A stretch of DNA of 42,645 nucleotides from Bacteroidales bacterium. GTDB lineage: Bacteria; Bacteroidota; Bacteroidia; Bacteroidales; JAGOPY01. The notes under the pieces were generated by a model. It had not been told where the DNA came from. It did no database searches and saw only the letters and a list, made by a program, of their open reading frames with translations. A program made the translations under genes and the position numbers. The stretch covers positions 113,537-156,181 of the forward strand of contig JAGOPY010000007.1 in the NCBI GenBank assembly GCA_017991835.1. Reading direction: 5' to 3'. Positions within the stretch are counted from its first letter, which is position 1; every line of letters begins with the position of its first letter. Below are positions 19,701 to 27,250 of the stretch, piece by piece.

Positions 19701-20203
19701 ATGGTTCCAAGTTCTTCCACCGAAACGATTTCCGATTGAATGAAAGCATGGATTTTGTAAACATCCCTTTCATACATAAACGCCGGAATCTTACCCGATT
19801 TGGCGACCGGGGGCTGGCTGGGCATCAGGGCATAGGAAATGTCCAGGTCTCTCAACCGGTATTCGTTCACTTCCCAGCTGACCAGATTGATTTTCACAAC
19901 AGCGCCTGCCGGTATTTCGATCAGCTCGCTTTTTACGGGCATTTCCGGCTGTCCGTATGCACGCGACCTCGACCATGCCGGGACCTGGATACGGGTGAAG
20001 ATCCCTTTATCGGTCTTGACATCCATCGTTTTAAACTCTGATAAAGTCACCTCCATTCTGAAACCATCGCCGGTTTTTTGGATAATCCGGATATCGTTTT
20101 CATTGTTGTTCAGCTTGATGGAATTGGCACTGGCTGAAATAGTTAACGAAAAAAGGAATACAGTAATAATCCTTGAGATTTGGATAAAAATTTTCATAAA
20201 CAT
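16715..20203 (-). CDS. Gingipain-like C25 cysteine protease with T9SS sorting domain (2)
   Basis: 1162 residues. Signal peptide about 1-27 (an alternative start at the third codon, MKIFIQIS, is equally good); prodomain about 28-235; C25 domain about 240-600 with H453 in NYTAHGSPDGW and a double Cys in IGNCCSTSE. C486 has the 33-residue spacing from the His seen in gingipains. CARDB/Ig-like modules follow (700-940). A jelly-roll segment beginning VMEDFETGNFDSFGWEMGG (about 945-1075) resembles the cleaved-adhesin domains of gingipains. The T9SS tail is NPNPAGEMTNIFLTL ... GIYYCTVEAGG. It is the first gene of the protease operon. Similar modules in both proteins (QxxxGPYVSLNQ / GPFVTISS openings) point to tandem duplication followed by divergence. 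Confidence 0.93.
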   Translation of the reverse strand: MFMKIFIQISRIITVFLFSLTISASANSIKLNNNENDIRIIQKTGDGFRMEVTLSEFKTMDVKTDKGIFTRIQVPAWSRSRAYGQPEMPVKSELIEIPAGAVVKINLVSWEVNEYRLRDLDISYALMPSQPPVAKSGKIPAFMYERDVYKIHAFIQSEIVSVEELGTMRGVRIGRLDISPFEYNPGEGIVRIYEKLEFDVIFENADPAASERNKLTYGNQYFAPVFRSLINYTSPKVSERENLTQYPVKYVIVSDPMFEDQLQPFIEWKTKKGFQVIEAYTSDPNVGGTTSQIKAFLQNLYESATPEDPAPSFVLFVGDVAQIPVFYGQAASHETDLYYCEYTGDYFPEMFYGRFSAQNAAQLQPQIDKTLMVEQYTMPVTSYQDTVVMIAGMDGTFGPTHGNGQINYGTINYFNAAHGLFSHTYLYPESGDNADNIRQNISDGVSFANYTAHGSPDGWADPSFTVGDIPSLQNNGKFGLLIGNCCSTSEYEVSNSFAEAIVRAADKGAVGYIGASNSTYWDEDYYFGVGVGTISGDPPSYEETTLGDYDRMFHTHGEPFSEWYTTMDQVIYAGNLAVTLGSPGMAEYYWEAYCLMGDPSLTVYLGEPPVLTASFDPLLPLGNMSFIVNTVPYAYVGLSMNGELLGAALADSNGVATVILTTLPQPGNADVVVTAQNYQPFTGTVLIANPEGPYVSLNQYVPNDENDNGMIEFGEEITLDIELKNWGNDDATGTIASLSTNDQYVTISDETENYGTIPAQDSVMQMAAFSFEVAGYVPDMHVVPFDVTIQDQTREVWTSSFMLTLFAPVMEIGAMLIDDTEGGNGNYRLDQGETIIIIVDCHNTGHCDAMNSHASLYSNSPFITLGTASYLFDTLSSGGMSQAIFTATLASEIETGTLIDLTVMLDSDPYGDMTVFLPKVGLVMEDFETGNFDSFGWEMGGTQPWITTTENVFDGTYSAVSGDISDLQTSELMLEMETAVDDSISFFRKVSCEDDPYNDNYDWLAFYIDGNEMDRWDGEVNWGRVAYPVTAGLHTFKWVFLKDYSVASGFDAAWIDNVIFPAPAPVINVREIQPSGHLQFTLNPNPAGEMTNIFLTLDSQMEITVNLYDQKGNFIRRLLDNVRIMDGSATITISTGDLANGIYYCTVEAGGQSFTRKLVINN

Positions 20204-20261
20204 TTGATTAATTACTCATTATGGTTAAGCGTCGAAAGGGAAAAAGTCATTATTAATAAAA

Positions 20262-20269
20262 CAAAAGTA
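20262..20269 (-). promoter_or_regulatory. Bacteroidota -7 box (TACTTTTG on minus strand)
   Basis: Exact TAnnTTTG match about 58 bp before the start of the first protease gene. Likely promoter of the two-protease operon. Confidence 0.55.
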
Positions 20270-20366
20270 GATTTTTTCAGGTAATGATCTTATGATTTCA
20301 TTGAAATATGATGAATATCGTATTAAGGATGTCTCAAAAGTCTATATAATCACTTTTTTAGGTAGT

Positions 20367-20432
20367 CCGACGACTAAAGCCGTCGGTTCCAACCCTTATA
20401 AAACATTCGGAACCGATGGGTTTACCCGTCGG
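20367..20432. repeat. Composite palindrome CCGACG...CGTCGG
   Basis: Two 24-bp arms match at 20 of 24 positions around an 18-bp loop: CCGACGACTAAAGC... on the left, and the inverse of CCGACGGGTAAACC... on the right. Each arm is itself a small hairpin (CCGACG..CGTCGG and CCGATGGGT..ACCCGTCGG). It lies 24 bp downstream of the stop of the LolC/E-type gene, so it could terminate that transcript. Its nested structure is also typical of dispersed REP/MITE-like repeats. Confidence 0.8.
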
Positions 20433-20455
20433 AAGAAAATACCGGCTATCATTCC

Positions 20456-21706
20456 CTAGCGACTAAAGAACACCCCCATCCGCTGGGCCAGATACTTGCG
20501 TGAGATCTGCCGAACCGGGTACCAGGTGGTGGCGGCGCCGATCAGGATGACGGTAAGGAGGACGTAGATAAAATCGAGCAGTTGGACTTTCACAGGGTAG
20601 GCGTCGACGATATAATTGCCTTCACCGCCGCCCAGTTTCAGCAGGCCGAATTCCTGCTGGAGCAAGGCCAGCAATCCGCCCAGGCAGAGGCCGAGGAGTC
20701 CTCCTGCCAGGGATATCATCATCCCTTCGGTGAAGAAGATTCTCCGGATCAGCGATTTGGTGGCCCCGAGGCTCCAGAGCACCGCGATATCTTTTTTCTT
20801 ATCGACGATAAGCATCGACAGCGAGCCGATCATGTTAAACGCCGCGATGACAAGGATCAGGGCCAGGATGAAGAAGACAGCCCACTTTTCCGACTTCATG
20901 ACTTTATAGAGGGTCGCCTGTTGCTGGAACCGGTCTTTGATCAAAAAGCCGGGTCCGGTAATTTCCGCCACTTGCTTTCCGATGCTGCCGGTTGCTCCCG
21001 GGTCGGAGATGCCCAGCTCGAGGGCGCTCACTTCCCGGTCGTATTCGAGCAGTTCGCGGGCCAGTTCGATAGGGGCAATCACGTACGACATGTCGAATTC
21101 CTGCTGAACGGAGAAGACGCCGGCTACGCGCACCGGCCGGCTGTTGAACGACTGGTCGGGCAGGCCTGAGATCGTTTTGGCGGTCCGTTTCGGCAGGTAG
21201 AGCATAACAGGGACGTCAAATTCCTCCGGGTAAATGCCCAGGTAGTAGGCCACGCCGGCCCCGATCACCGATGCGGGGCGCTGCGGGCTGCCCAGGGTAT
21301 ACTTTCCGTTGAGCATGAAGCTGTCGAGCGGCGTCATCTCCGTAAATTCATCGCTGACCCCTTTGAGCTTCACAATGCACTGGCTGTCGCCGAAACGGGC
21401 GAGGGCTGTTTCTTCGACGGTTTCAACCACATAGGCAACGCCCGGAATGCTTTTGATCCGGCTCATTTGTTCTTCGCTCAGCGTGAACACTTTACCTTCA
21501 TCCGCTGTCACTTTCAGGTCGGGATTAACGCTGTTGAACAGCCCCATGACCAGTCCTTCGAACCCGTTGAATACCGACAAAACGATGATCAGCGCGCCCG
21601 TTCCCACCATCACCCCGATCACAGAAATGATCGAGATGATGTTGATGATGTTGTGCGATTTTTTCGCGATAAGGTATCGTTTTGCTATGTAGAGGGGAAA
21701 GAGCAT
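20456..21706 (-). CDS. LolC/LolE-type ABC transporter permease (FtsX family)
   Basis: 416 residues. It has an N-terminal helix after LFPLYIAKRYLIAKKSHNII (membrane segment about 22-47), a large periplasmic MacB-PCD-like domain (about 50-265), and three more helices (about 275-300, 320-345 and 375-400) carrying the FtsX-type permease motif MLIVDKKKDIAVLWSLGATK. This layout matches LolC/LolE, which extract lipoproteins from the inner membrane for transfer to the outer membrane with the LolD ATPase. No ATPase gene is adjacent, which is common in Bacteroidota. A perfect -7 box four bases before the ATG predicts a leaderless or nearly leaderless message. Confidence 0.92.
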   Translation of the reverse strand: MLFPLYIAKRYLIAKKSHNIINIISIISVIGVMVGTGALIIVLSVFNGFEGLVMGLFNSVNPDLKVTADEGKVFTLSEEQMSRIKSIPGVAYVVETVEETALARFGDSQCIVKLKGVSDEFTEMTPLDSFMLNGKYTLGSPQRPASVIGAGVAYYLGIYPEEFDVPVMLYLPKRTAKTISGLPDQSFNSRPVRVAGVFSVQQEFDMSYVIAPIELARELLEYDREVSALELGISDPGATGSIGKQVAEITGPGFLIKDRFQQQATLYKVMKSEKWAVFFILALILVIAAFNMIGSLSMLIVDKKKDIAVLWSLGATKSLIRRIFFTEGMMISLAGGLLGLCLGGLLALLQQEFGLLKLGGGEGNYIVDAYPVKVQLLDFIYVLLTVILIGAATTWYPVRQISRKYLAQRMGVFFSR

Positions 21707-21710
21707 GGTG

Positions 21711-21718
21711 CAAATTTA
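21711..21718 (-). promoter_or_regulatory. Bacteroidota -7 box (TAAATTTG on minus strand)
   Basis: Exact TAnnTTTG match ending four bases before the LolC/E-type ATG, so transcription would start at or very near the start codon. Confidence 0.55.
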
Positions 21719-21801
21719 GGCATTTTATAAGACGAAACAGCGCCGCAGCTTTCAGTTACAAACCCATTAGTTTGCAACCGATAGGTTACATATAAATGTT
21801 G

Positions 21802-21809
21802 TATCTTTG
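21802..21809 (+). promoter_or_regulatory. Bacteroidota -7 box TATCTTTG
   Basis: Exact match with 27 bp between the box and the ATG at 21837. It overlaps an in-frame TTG at 21807, which makes that TTG an unlikely start. Confidence 0.6.
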
Positions 21810-21836
21810 CTTCTCCACCATTTCAATCAAATTTAT

Positions 21837-22961
21837 ATGGAAAGTCCGTTCGTATTTGGAAGAAAAGCCACTGGTAATAACTTCACTGACAGGGAAAAAG
21901 AAACCGGGAGATTAATCTCAAATTTTAATAACCGTGTAAACACGATATTAATCTCACCCAGACGATGGGGGAAATCTTCGTTAGTGAGGAGGGCCGGCGT
22001 ACTGGCCGGGAATGAATCATTGAAAGTCATTTATTTTGATTCTTTCAGTTTGCGCGATCCCAATGAATTTTATAAGGTTCTGGTCACAGAAACTATCAAA
22101 GGAACATCTAATTCTATTGAAACATGGATAGATCATATTAAGAGATTTTTTAACCGGGTAACCCCAAAGGTATCTTTTGGCCCTGATCCGTTAAGCACTT
22201 TTGAACTTTCATTTGAACTGGAAGCAGTTGAAAGAAATTACCAGGAATTACTTGATCTGCCTGAAAAAATTGCAACAGATAAAGGCCTGAAGCTGGTTAT
22301 TTGCATCGATGAATTTCAAAATACGGCTATCTTCAACGAATCGTCCCTTTTTCATAAGCGTCTTCGGGCTGCATGGCAAAACCATCAAAACGTAACGTAC
22401 TGTATTTATGGAAGTAAGCAACACATGATGACAACTTTATTTGAAAAACAATCCATGCCGTTTTATAAATTTGGGGAGATCATACATCTTGAGAAAATAG
22501 CCGTATCAGATTGGGTTTCTTACATAACAGACCGTTTCCGTGATACAGGAAAAATGATTCCTGTTCCTCTGGCAGAGAAGATTGCACTAACGGTAAAATG
22601 TCATTCATACTATGTCCAGCAGCTTTCACATCTTATCTGGCTGCGAACAGAAAAAATACCAGACGAAGTGATCTTTTTTTCAGCGGTTGATGATCTCCTC
22701 TCGCAGAATGCGATGCTCTACCAGCGTGAAACCGAACTTTTAAGCGATACGCAGATAAACTTTCTAAAAGCGCTGGCATCCGGTGTAAGTACCGGTTTTA
22801 ACTCAGCAGAAATATTAAATAAATTCCGGTTGGGGAGTTCCGCAAATGCAAGTAAAGTTAAGAAAACACTGGTCGACAGGGAATTAATTAACATTCACAA
22901 CCAGAACGCCGAGTTTCTGGATCCGGCATATGAATTATGGTTTATTCGTGAAATTCGATAA
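21837..22961 (+). CDS. AAA/P-loop ATPase with C-terminal winged-helix-like region
   Basis: 374 residues from ATG 21837 (MESPFVFGRKATGNNFTDRE). A P-loop is at 41-48 (PRRWGKSS), Walker B at about 154-160 (VICIDEFQN, D158/E159), and a sensor-like YCIYGSKQHMM follows. This is the pattern of the archaeal-type AAA ATPase families (ATPase_2-like; STAND-related), which are often stand-alone and poorly characterised. The last ~80 residues (SDTQINFLKALASGVSTGF...) fit a winged helix. The gene stands alone with its own promoter, diverges from the LolC/E-type gene and converges on the OYE gene 11 bp away. Its codon use is more AT-rich than its neighbours, which may indicate transfer. Function unknown. 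Confidence 0.85.
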   Translation: MESPFVFGRKATGNNFTDREKETGRLISNFNNRVNTILISPRRWGKSSLVRRAGVLAGNESLKVIYFDSFSLRDPNEFYKVLVTETIKGTSNSIETWIDHIKRFFNRVTPKVSFGPDPLSTFELSFELEAVERNYQELLDLPEKIATDKGLKLVICIDEFQNTAIFNESSLFHKRLRAAWQNHQNVTYCIYGSKQHMMTTLFEKQSMPFYKFGEIIHLEKIAVSDWVSYITDRFRDTGKMIPVPLAEKIALTVKCHSYYVQQLSHLIWLRTEKIPDEVIFFSAVDDLLSQNAMLYQRETELLSDTQINFLKALASGVSTGFNSAEILNKFRLGSSANASKVKKTLVDRELINIHNQNAEFLDPAYELWFIREIR

Positions 22962-22972
22962 GATCAAACAAA

Positions 22973-24190
22973 TTATCTAACATTCAGCACACACCTTACC
23001 CCGTTCTTATCCATTTCCGCCACGCAGATGTTGCAGTGGGTGCATCCGGAGGTGTGACCGGGATCCTTTGCTGCGTTCAGGATAAAGTCCGGGTCGTGGA
23101 TCAGGGCGCGTCCGATGGCCACCATATCTAAACCTTCGGAGAAAACCTGTTCAATGCCTTTTGATGAGACGACGCCACCGAGGTAGGCCAGCGGCATCTT
23201 AACGGCTTTGCGTATCTGGCGGGCGAGGGGGAGGAAGAAGTTCTCGGAGAACTCATATTTTTTGATGATAAAACGTCCGAAAACGGCAAAGGCTCCTTTA
23301 TGCTGCCATTGTTTCTCTGCCCTGATCATCTCTTTCAGCGGGACATCGCCGCGCATGAGGTAGAACGGAGTATGGCTGGTAAATCCCCCGCTGAGTACCA
23401 GGAGGCTGACGCCGGCCTGTTCGAGTTGTTTGGCCAGTTCGATCGAGTCGTGGATGGTAAATCCATTTTTCATTCCGTCGTCGAGGTTAATTTTGCAGAT
23501 CAAAGGGACGCCATCCCTCGGGACCTCGTCCCTTGGGACGCCATCCCTTGGGCTTTCGTCCCTTAGGATAGCCTCCACCACCTCCAGCGGAAACCGCATC
23601 CGGTTCTCCAGGCTCCCGCCGTACCGGTCTTTGCGCTTGTTGGTGCGGGGGCTGAGGAACTGGTTGAGAAGATAACCGTGTCCCATGTGCAGCTCGATGG
23701 CGTCGAAGCCCGCATCTAACGCAAGGCGCGCTGAGCGGGCAAAGTCAGCAGTCAACAGTCGGCAGTCGGCCGTTGTCATTTCCCTGGAGCAGAATATTCC
23801 GCTCAGGAGGCCGTAGTTGTTGATGATACGGCTGGGGGCGACAGGGCGCTTATTGCTGACCAGCCGGTTGTTGGTGAAGAAACCGCAATGTGTTAGCTGG
23901 ATACTGGCCGCGCCACCTTCAGCATGGACCGCATCGGTCAGCCGTTTCAATCCCGGAACCACCTCCGGCCGCATGTACATCTGGTGTTCCATCGTCCGCC
24001 CGTCGGCATTGACAGCGCCGTAAGCCACCGTGGTAAGACCGACGCCCCCTTTCGCAAGCCTGGCATGGTGATCGATGAGCGACTGCGCAGGCAAACCGTT
24101 TTCCCACATCCCTTCGTTGGTCGCCGTTTTGATGAACCGGTTGCGGATGGTGAGGTTGCCCAGGGTGATGGGTGTAAATGCTTTCTCCAT
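22973..24190 (-). CDS. NADH:flavin oxidoreductase (Old Yellow Enzyme family)
   Basis: 405-residue FMN-binding TIM barrel. Recognisable segments: FTPITLGNLTIRNRFIKTAT (strand 1), SIQLTHCG, FDAIELHMGHGYLLNQFLSP (substrate/FMN site), NKRKDRYGGSLENRMRFPLE, and the phosphate loop GGVVSSKGIEQV ... MVAIGRALIHDPD. The C-terminus CTHCNICVAEMDKNGVRC retains the cysteine pattern that binds a 4Fe-4S cluster in dienoyl-CoA reductase/trimethylamine dehydrogenase relatives, but the C-terminal pyridine-nucleotide domain of those enzymes is absent. Two segments consist of microrepeat DNA in frame: residues ~141-149 and a RDGVPRDEVP insertion at ~209-229 where a short loop before strand PLICKINLDD is normal. 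Substrate unknown. Confidence 0.92.
   Translation of the reverse strand: MEKAFTPITLGNLTIRNRFIKTATNEGMWENGLPAQSLIDHHARLAKGGVGLTTVAYGAVNADGRTMEHQMYMRPEVVPGLKRLTDAVHAEGGAASIQLTHCGFFTNNRLVSNKRPVAPSRIINNYGLLSGIFCSREMTTADCRLLTADFARSARLALDAGFDAIELHMGHGYLLNQFLSPRTNKRKDRYGGSLENRMRFPLEVVEAILRDESPRDGVPRDEVPRDGVPLICKINLDDGMKNGFTIHDSIELAKQLEQAGVSLLVLSGGFTSHTPFYLMRGDVPLKEMIRAEKQWQHKGAFAVFGRFIIKKYEFSENFFLPLARQIRKAVKMPLAYLGGVVSSKGIEQVFSEGLDMVAIGRALIHDPDFILNAAKDPGHTSGCTHCNICVAEMDKNGVRCVLNVR
23504..23567. repeat. In-frame microrepeat inside the OYE gene (GGGACGCCATCCC type)
   Basis: Alternating AAGGGATGGCGTCCC and AAGGGACGAGGTCCC units, themselves partly palindromic, code for the repetitive ESPRDGVPRDEVPRDGVP segment. 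The family normally has a short loop here. Confidence 0.8.
23744..23770. repeat. In-frame CAGTC microrepeat inside the OYE gene
   Basis: GTCAGCAGTCAACAGTCGG followed by CAGTCGGC: a 7-bp period resembling the AGTAGGC/AGTAAGC tract at 2693-2734. It codes for ADCRLLTAD within the helix following the catalytic face. Confidence 0.7.
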
Positions 24191-24590
24191 GGTGAAAGAA
24201 TTTCGGGCGAAGGTAGAAATTCCTTCTTATATGATCTGGAGATTTCCACTGACATTTCTTTGGTATTTTTCATTTTACATTTTTCATCTCGGCAGGAAAA
24301 TGAAAGGATGCACTTCTGATAAAATTTCATTTCGTTGAAAATTATTCGAAGATTTGCTTGACATATCTATTTTATTTAATTATCTTTAACCGCCATTTTG
24401 TATTAACCATTAATTTCAATTGCCCGTTGAATCCCATAATTCATCTAACATGCATTGCTGTAGAGAGAGAGAGAGAGAGAGAGTATTAACCTCATTCTCA
24501 TTATTAAACATCTGTTTCCTCCCTAGGTTAGGTTTTTTCATTTTTGCCTGACCTCAGTTAATCCAATATTAATATTAAAATTTTAACAAA
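24191..24590. other. 400-bp AT-rich intergenic region with (AG)11
   Basis: No coding frame seen. It contains near-consensus promoter-like sequence (TTGCTTGACA at about 24353 and TATCTTTA at about 24379), a dinucleotide tract at 24462-24483, and a weak inverted repeat AGGTTAGG/CCTGACCT around 24524-24555. Confidence 0.6.
24462..24483 (+). repeat. Dinucleotide repeat (AG)11
   Basis: Eleven uninterrupted AG units, 107 bp before the lipoprotein start. Such tracts change length by slippage and could alter promoter spacing or mRNA leader structure. Confidence 0.95.
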
Positions 24591-25565
24591 ATGAAAAGCA
24601 CTTATTTATTATTTTCTCTTATTGCCTTGTCAGTTTTTGTTATTTTTAGTTGCAAAAAGATCCATGAACCGGAAAAACAGTCCGATATGACCCATCTGGC
24701 TAGTGCAACTGAACAAAAGGTCCGGGATTTCCTGGATGGAACAAATCAAATGAAAGGCGAACAGACCTATACCATTGAAGAAGCGATCTGGTACTGTGAA
24801 GCTTCATTGAACTTTACCTATGCCATATACGATTCCACATTTAATTTTCTTTCGCACGAGACCTGCCGGTTGAGTATTGACCTGAACGAAAACAGCACGG
24901 TGAATGAAAATGAACTGATGGATGCTTACGAAAAACTGGTTGACAGCCTTGAATCCCATTACGATGGCATATTGACAACCCCCAAGCATGTCATGATCTG
25001 CGATGTGAAATACGATGGCGTGACCTCAGGACAACTCGATATTTCGATGATCTCGGTTATTGCATTCGGGACCTCTCCAAGTCCTTACGGATCGTTCGGG
25101 CCAACCGATTATTGGTGGTCGGGGGATTTAGAAGGAAAATGCAATAGTTATTCAGGTATCGGAGATGCCACCACTGCGCTGGAAAATAAAATGAACAATA
25201 CATTGGTTGCTCCGGCAGAGAATGTCAGAATTTATTACACGGATATCGAAACCATTGAAAATGTCGATCCGGAAGATTATCCTTATGAGAATGGTCCGAG
25301 AGGGCTTCGGGGATATGCTTTCGGGGATGATGATCCCAATGCCTGGGTGCAGTGTCTTCCGCCAGGTGAGTTAAACTTCTATATTTCAAGCAACGGAATC
25401 CCGTACATTATTGACGACAATGACACTTTCGAGGATTTGGAATTCTGCAAGATTGATGTTGAGTGGTGGAATATGTATGGAAACGAATCTTATTATGAAG
25501 TTCATTATTATACAATATCTTACGGGGAGAGGAACGAGACATATATAGCAGCCTCAGATCTGTAA
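24591..25565 (+). CDS. Hypothetical lipoprotein
   Basis: 324 residues. The N-terminus MKSTYLLFSLIALSVFVIFSC is a lipoprotein signal with the acylated Cys at residue 21, followed by KK rather than an S-D-D-type surface export signal. The mature protein is acidic and rich in Tyr/Asn/Asp, with conserved-looking aromatic motifs (TIEEAIWYCEASLNFTYA, PTDYWWSGDLEGKCNSY). It resembles no family I can name. The (AG)11 tract upstream makes variable expression possible. The next gene, a T9SS-exported protein, starts 127 bp downstream on the same strand. Confidence 0.85.
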   Translation: MKSTYLLFSLIALSVFVIFSCKKIHEPEKQSDMTHLASATEQKVRDFLDGTNQMKGEQTYTIEEAIWYCEASLNFTYAIYDSTFNFLSHETCRLSIDLNENSTVNENELMDAYEKLVDSLESHYDGILTTPKHVMICDVKYDGVTSGQLDISMISVIAFGTSPSPYGSFGPTDYWWSGDLEGKCNSYSGIGDATTALENKMNNTLVAPAENVRIYYTDIETIENVDPEDYPYENGPRGLRGYAFGDDDPNAWVQCLPPGELNFYISSNGIPYIIDDNDTFEDLEFCKIDVEWWNMYGNESYYEVHYYTISYGERNETYIAASDL

Positions 25566-25692
25566 TAAACAATTTTATTCGACATCCTGCAATAAGATTT
25601 AAGGTCAATTATATGCTTCATTCAATCAGTCCGATTCCTTAATTTCTATTGCAGGATTTCTAATATTCCTGTACATTATAAATTTCAGAGAA

Positions 25693-27171
25693 ATGATCAG
25701 ATATTTAATACCGACAGCAGTTCTTTTGCTTTTAGTCCCAATAAGTTTCAAAGGCCAATCGACATTTACTTACACAATTACAACGCCTTACGATGAAAGA
25801 ATATTTAATTGCGCTGAAGCGGATAATGGTAATCTATTTTTCGTCGGGAGAAGATATTATCCGGACACAATTTCAGATCCCGCTTATTTCCTTGCGCTAG
25901 ACCCGGAAGGTAATCTTCTGTTTGAAAAGGAGTTTTTTGATGTTGACACTTCCTCATATCTTAGTCAGGTGTATATCAGAAATGATTCTATCATTCTTTT
26001 TGGTGCAAAGGGATTCACATTAAATGAAATTAAAGATGAGTTATGGATGCTTATCCTTGACATTAATTTTAATCAAAGATTAAATAAAACTTTTCATTTA
26101 GAAGGGGTATCTATTATTGATGTTGAATCAATGATTAGTACCAATGGGAATTTTGTTATTTGCGGTACAATTGATTTAACTGGTTTGGAGCATAATATCT
26201 TTTTCTTTGAAATATCCTCAGCGGGGGATAGCATCAATCATTCCATCTGTGAATTAGATGGCCTGGAATGGGAATTTGACCTGCTTGAAACGATTGAGTT
26301 GGGCTATAAAGTCTTTGCTTACGGGGATTTCCCAGGAGCGCCCAATACTTTTGGATCTATTGTTTTATTTGATTCCCTGTTCAATTATATATCCGCCGAC
26401 TCCTTGCCTTACGGCCTTCATTTTCAAAATACAGCGCTATGGATTAATGATTCGGTTTATCTTGTTACAGGGGAAAAACAAATTTCAGAATTTGACAGGA
26501 CGGATATAGGTATCTGTAAATTGAGCGCCGATGATCAATTCATAAATGGTAAGCATTTCGGTAAAGGTGGTGATACTCTATCGAAAGCGGGAGTTTCTTC
26601 AAATCTGGACTTTATAGATCCCGGAAATATTTATTTTGGAGGAACCACAAATGTTATCAACGGGTATGCTATTTTTCAGCCCGAATCCTGGCTAATTCTG
26701 AATAATATTGATGAAGATCTTAACTTAAACTGGCAAAGATTCTACGGTGGGGATGCCGGCTATTACCTCTGGGCGCTAAAAGCCACAGCCGACGGCGGAT
26801 GCGTGATGATGGCCACCCGCTACGATCCCGAAGTACAAGATGGCGAAACCGACGTCACCATTATCAAAGTCGATTCCAATGGATTGCTGACATCTACCGG
26901 GAATGGACCGGCTATCCCTGCCCAACAGCTTGCCATCCGCCCAAATCCTGCATCCGGTAAAATCACAATTGCATACCCTGATATCTTTAAGTTTCAACAA
27001 AAAGAAATCCTGATTTATAACATTTACGGAAACAAGATCTATCAGCATGACATCACTGCCGATATATCAAGATCTTATGTTGATATCAGTAGCTATCCTA
27101 ACGGATTGTATATCGTTGTACTCAGCGTTGAAGGAAAGAAAATTGCATCCGGGAAAGTAGTAAAATATTGA
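25693..27171 (+). CDS. Secreted protein with T9SS sorting domain
   Basis: 492 residues: a signal peptide (MIRYLIPTAVLLLLVPISFKGQ), then ~380 residues with repeated short hydrophobic strands and DxxLNxxLxxxF-like patterns (LALDPEGNLLFEKEF, LILDINFNQRLNKTF, NIDEDLNLNWQRFYGG), as in beta-propeller or delta-60-like Bacteroidota proteins. The T9SS type A tail begins near 412 (AIRPNPASGKITIAYP ... NGLYIVVLSVEGKK). No enzymatic motif is visible. The coding sequence turns more GC-rich after about 26765, where the TADGGCVMMATRYDPE segment starts, so the 3' part may have a different history. Confidence 0.88.
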   Translation: MIRYLIPTAVLLLLVPISFKGQSTFTYTITTPYDERIFNCAEADNGNLFFVGRRYYPDTISDPAYFLALDPEGNLLFEKEFFDVDTSSYLSQVYIRNDSIILFGAKGFTLNEIKDELWMLILDINFNQRLNKTFHLEGVSIIDVESMISTNGNFVICGTIDLTGLEHNIFFFEISSAGDSINHSICELDGLEWEFDLLETIELGYKVFAYGDFPGAPNTFGSIVLFDSLFNYISADSLPYGLHFQNTALWINDSVYLVTGEKQISEFDRTDIGICKLSADDQFINGKHFGKGGDTLSKAGVSSNLDFIDPGNIYFGGTTNVINGYAIFQPESWLILNNIDEDLNLNWQRFYGGDAGYYLWALKATADGGCVMMATRYDPEVQDGETDVTIIKVDSNGLLTSTGNGPAIPAQQLAIRPNPASGKITIAYPDIFKFQQKEILIYNIYGNKIYQHDITADISRSYVDISSYPNGLYIVVLSVEGKKIASGKVVKY

Positions 27172-27190
27172 TGAAGGCCGGCAGCATTTC

Positions 27191-27225
27191 CTCTAAGTGC
27201 CTCTTAGTGAACTCAGTGTCTAAGT
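27191..27225. repeat. Intergenic microrepeat CTCTAAGTGCCTCTTAGTGA
   Basis: Short imperfect direct and inverted repeats (CTAAGTG, CTTAGTGA, CTAAG) between the T9SS gene and the pseudogene. Low information, but of the same kind as the other microrepeat DNA in this window. Confidence 0.5.
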
Positions 27226-27250
27226 TGTTATCAAAATAAGAAGCAACCGC

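Noticed and set aside
24353..24386. Possible promoter TTGCTTGACA...TATCTTTA upstream of the lipoprotein
   Set aside because: The -7 part misses the final G and lies over 200 bp from the gene, so I do not list it as a separate feature.
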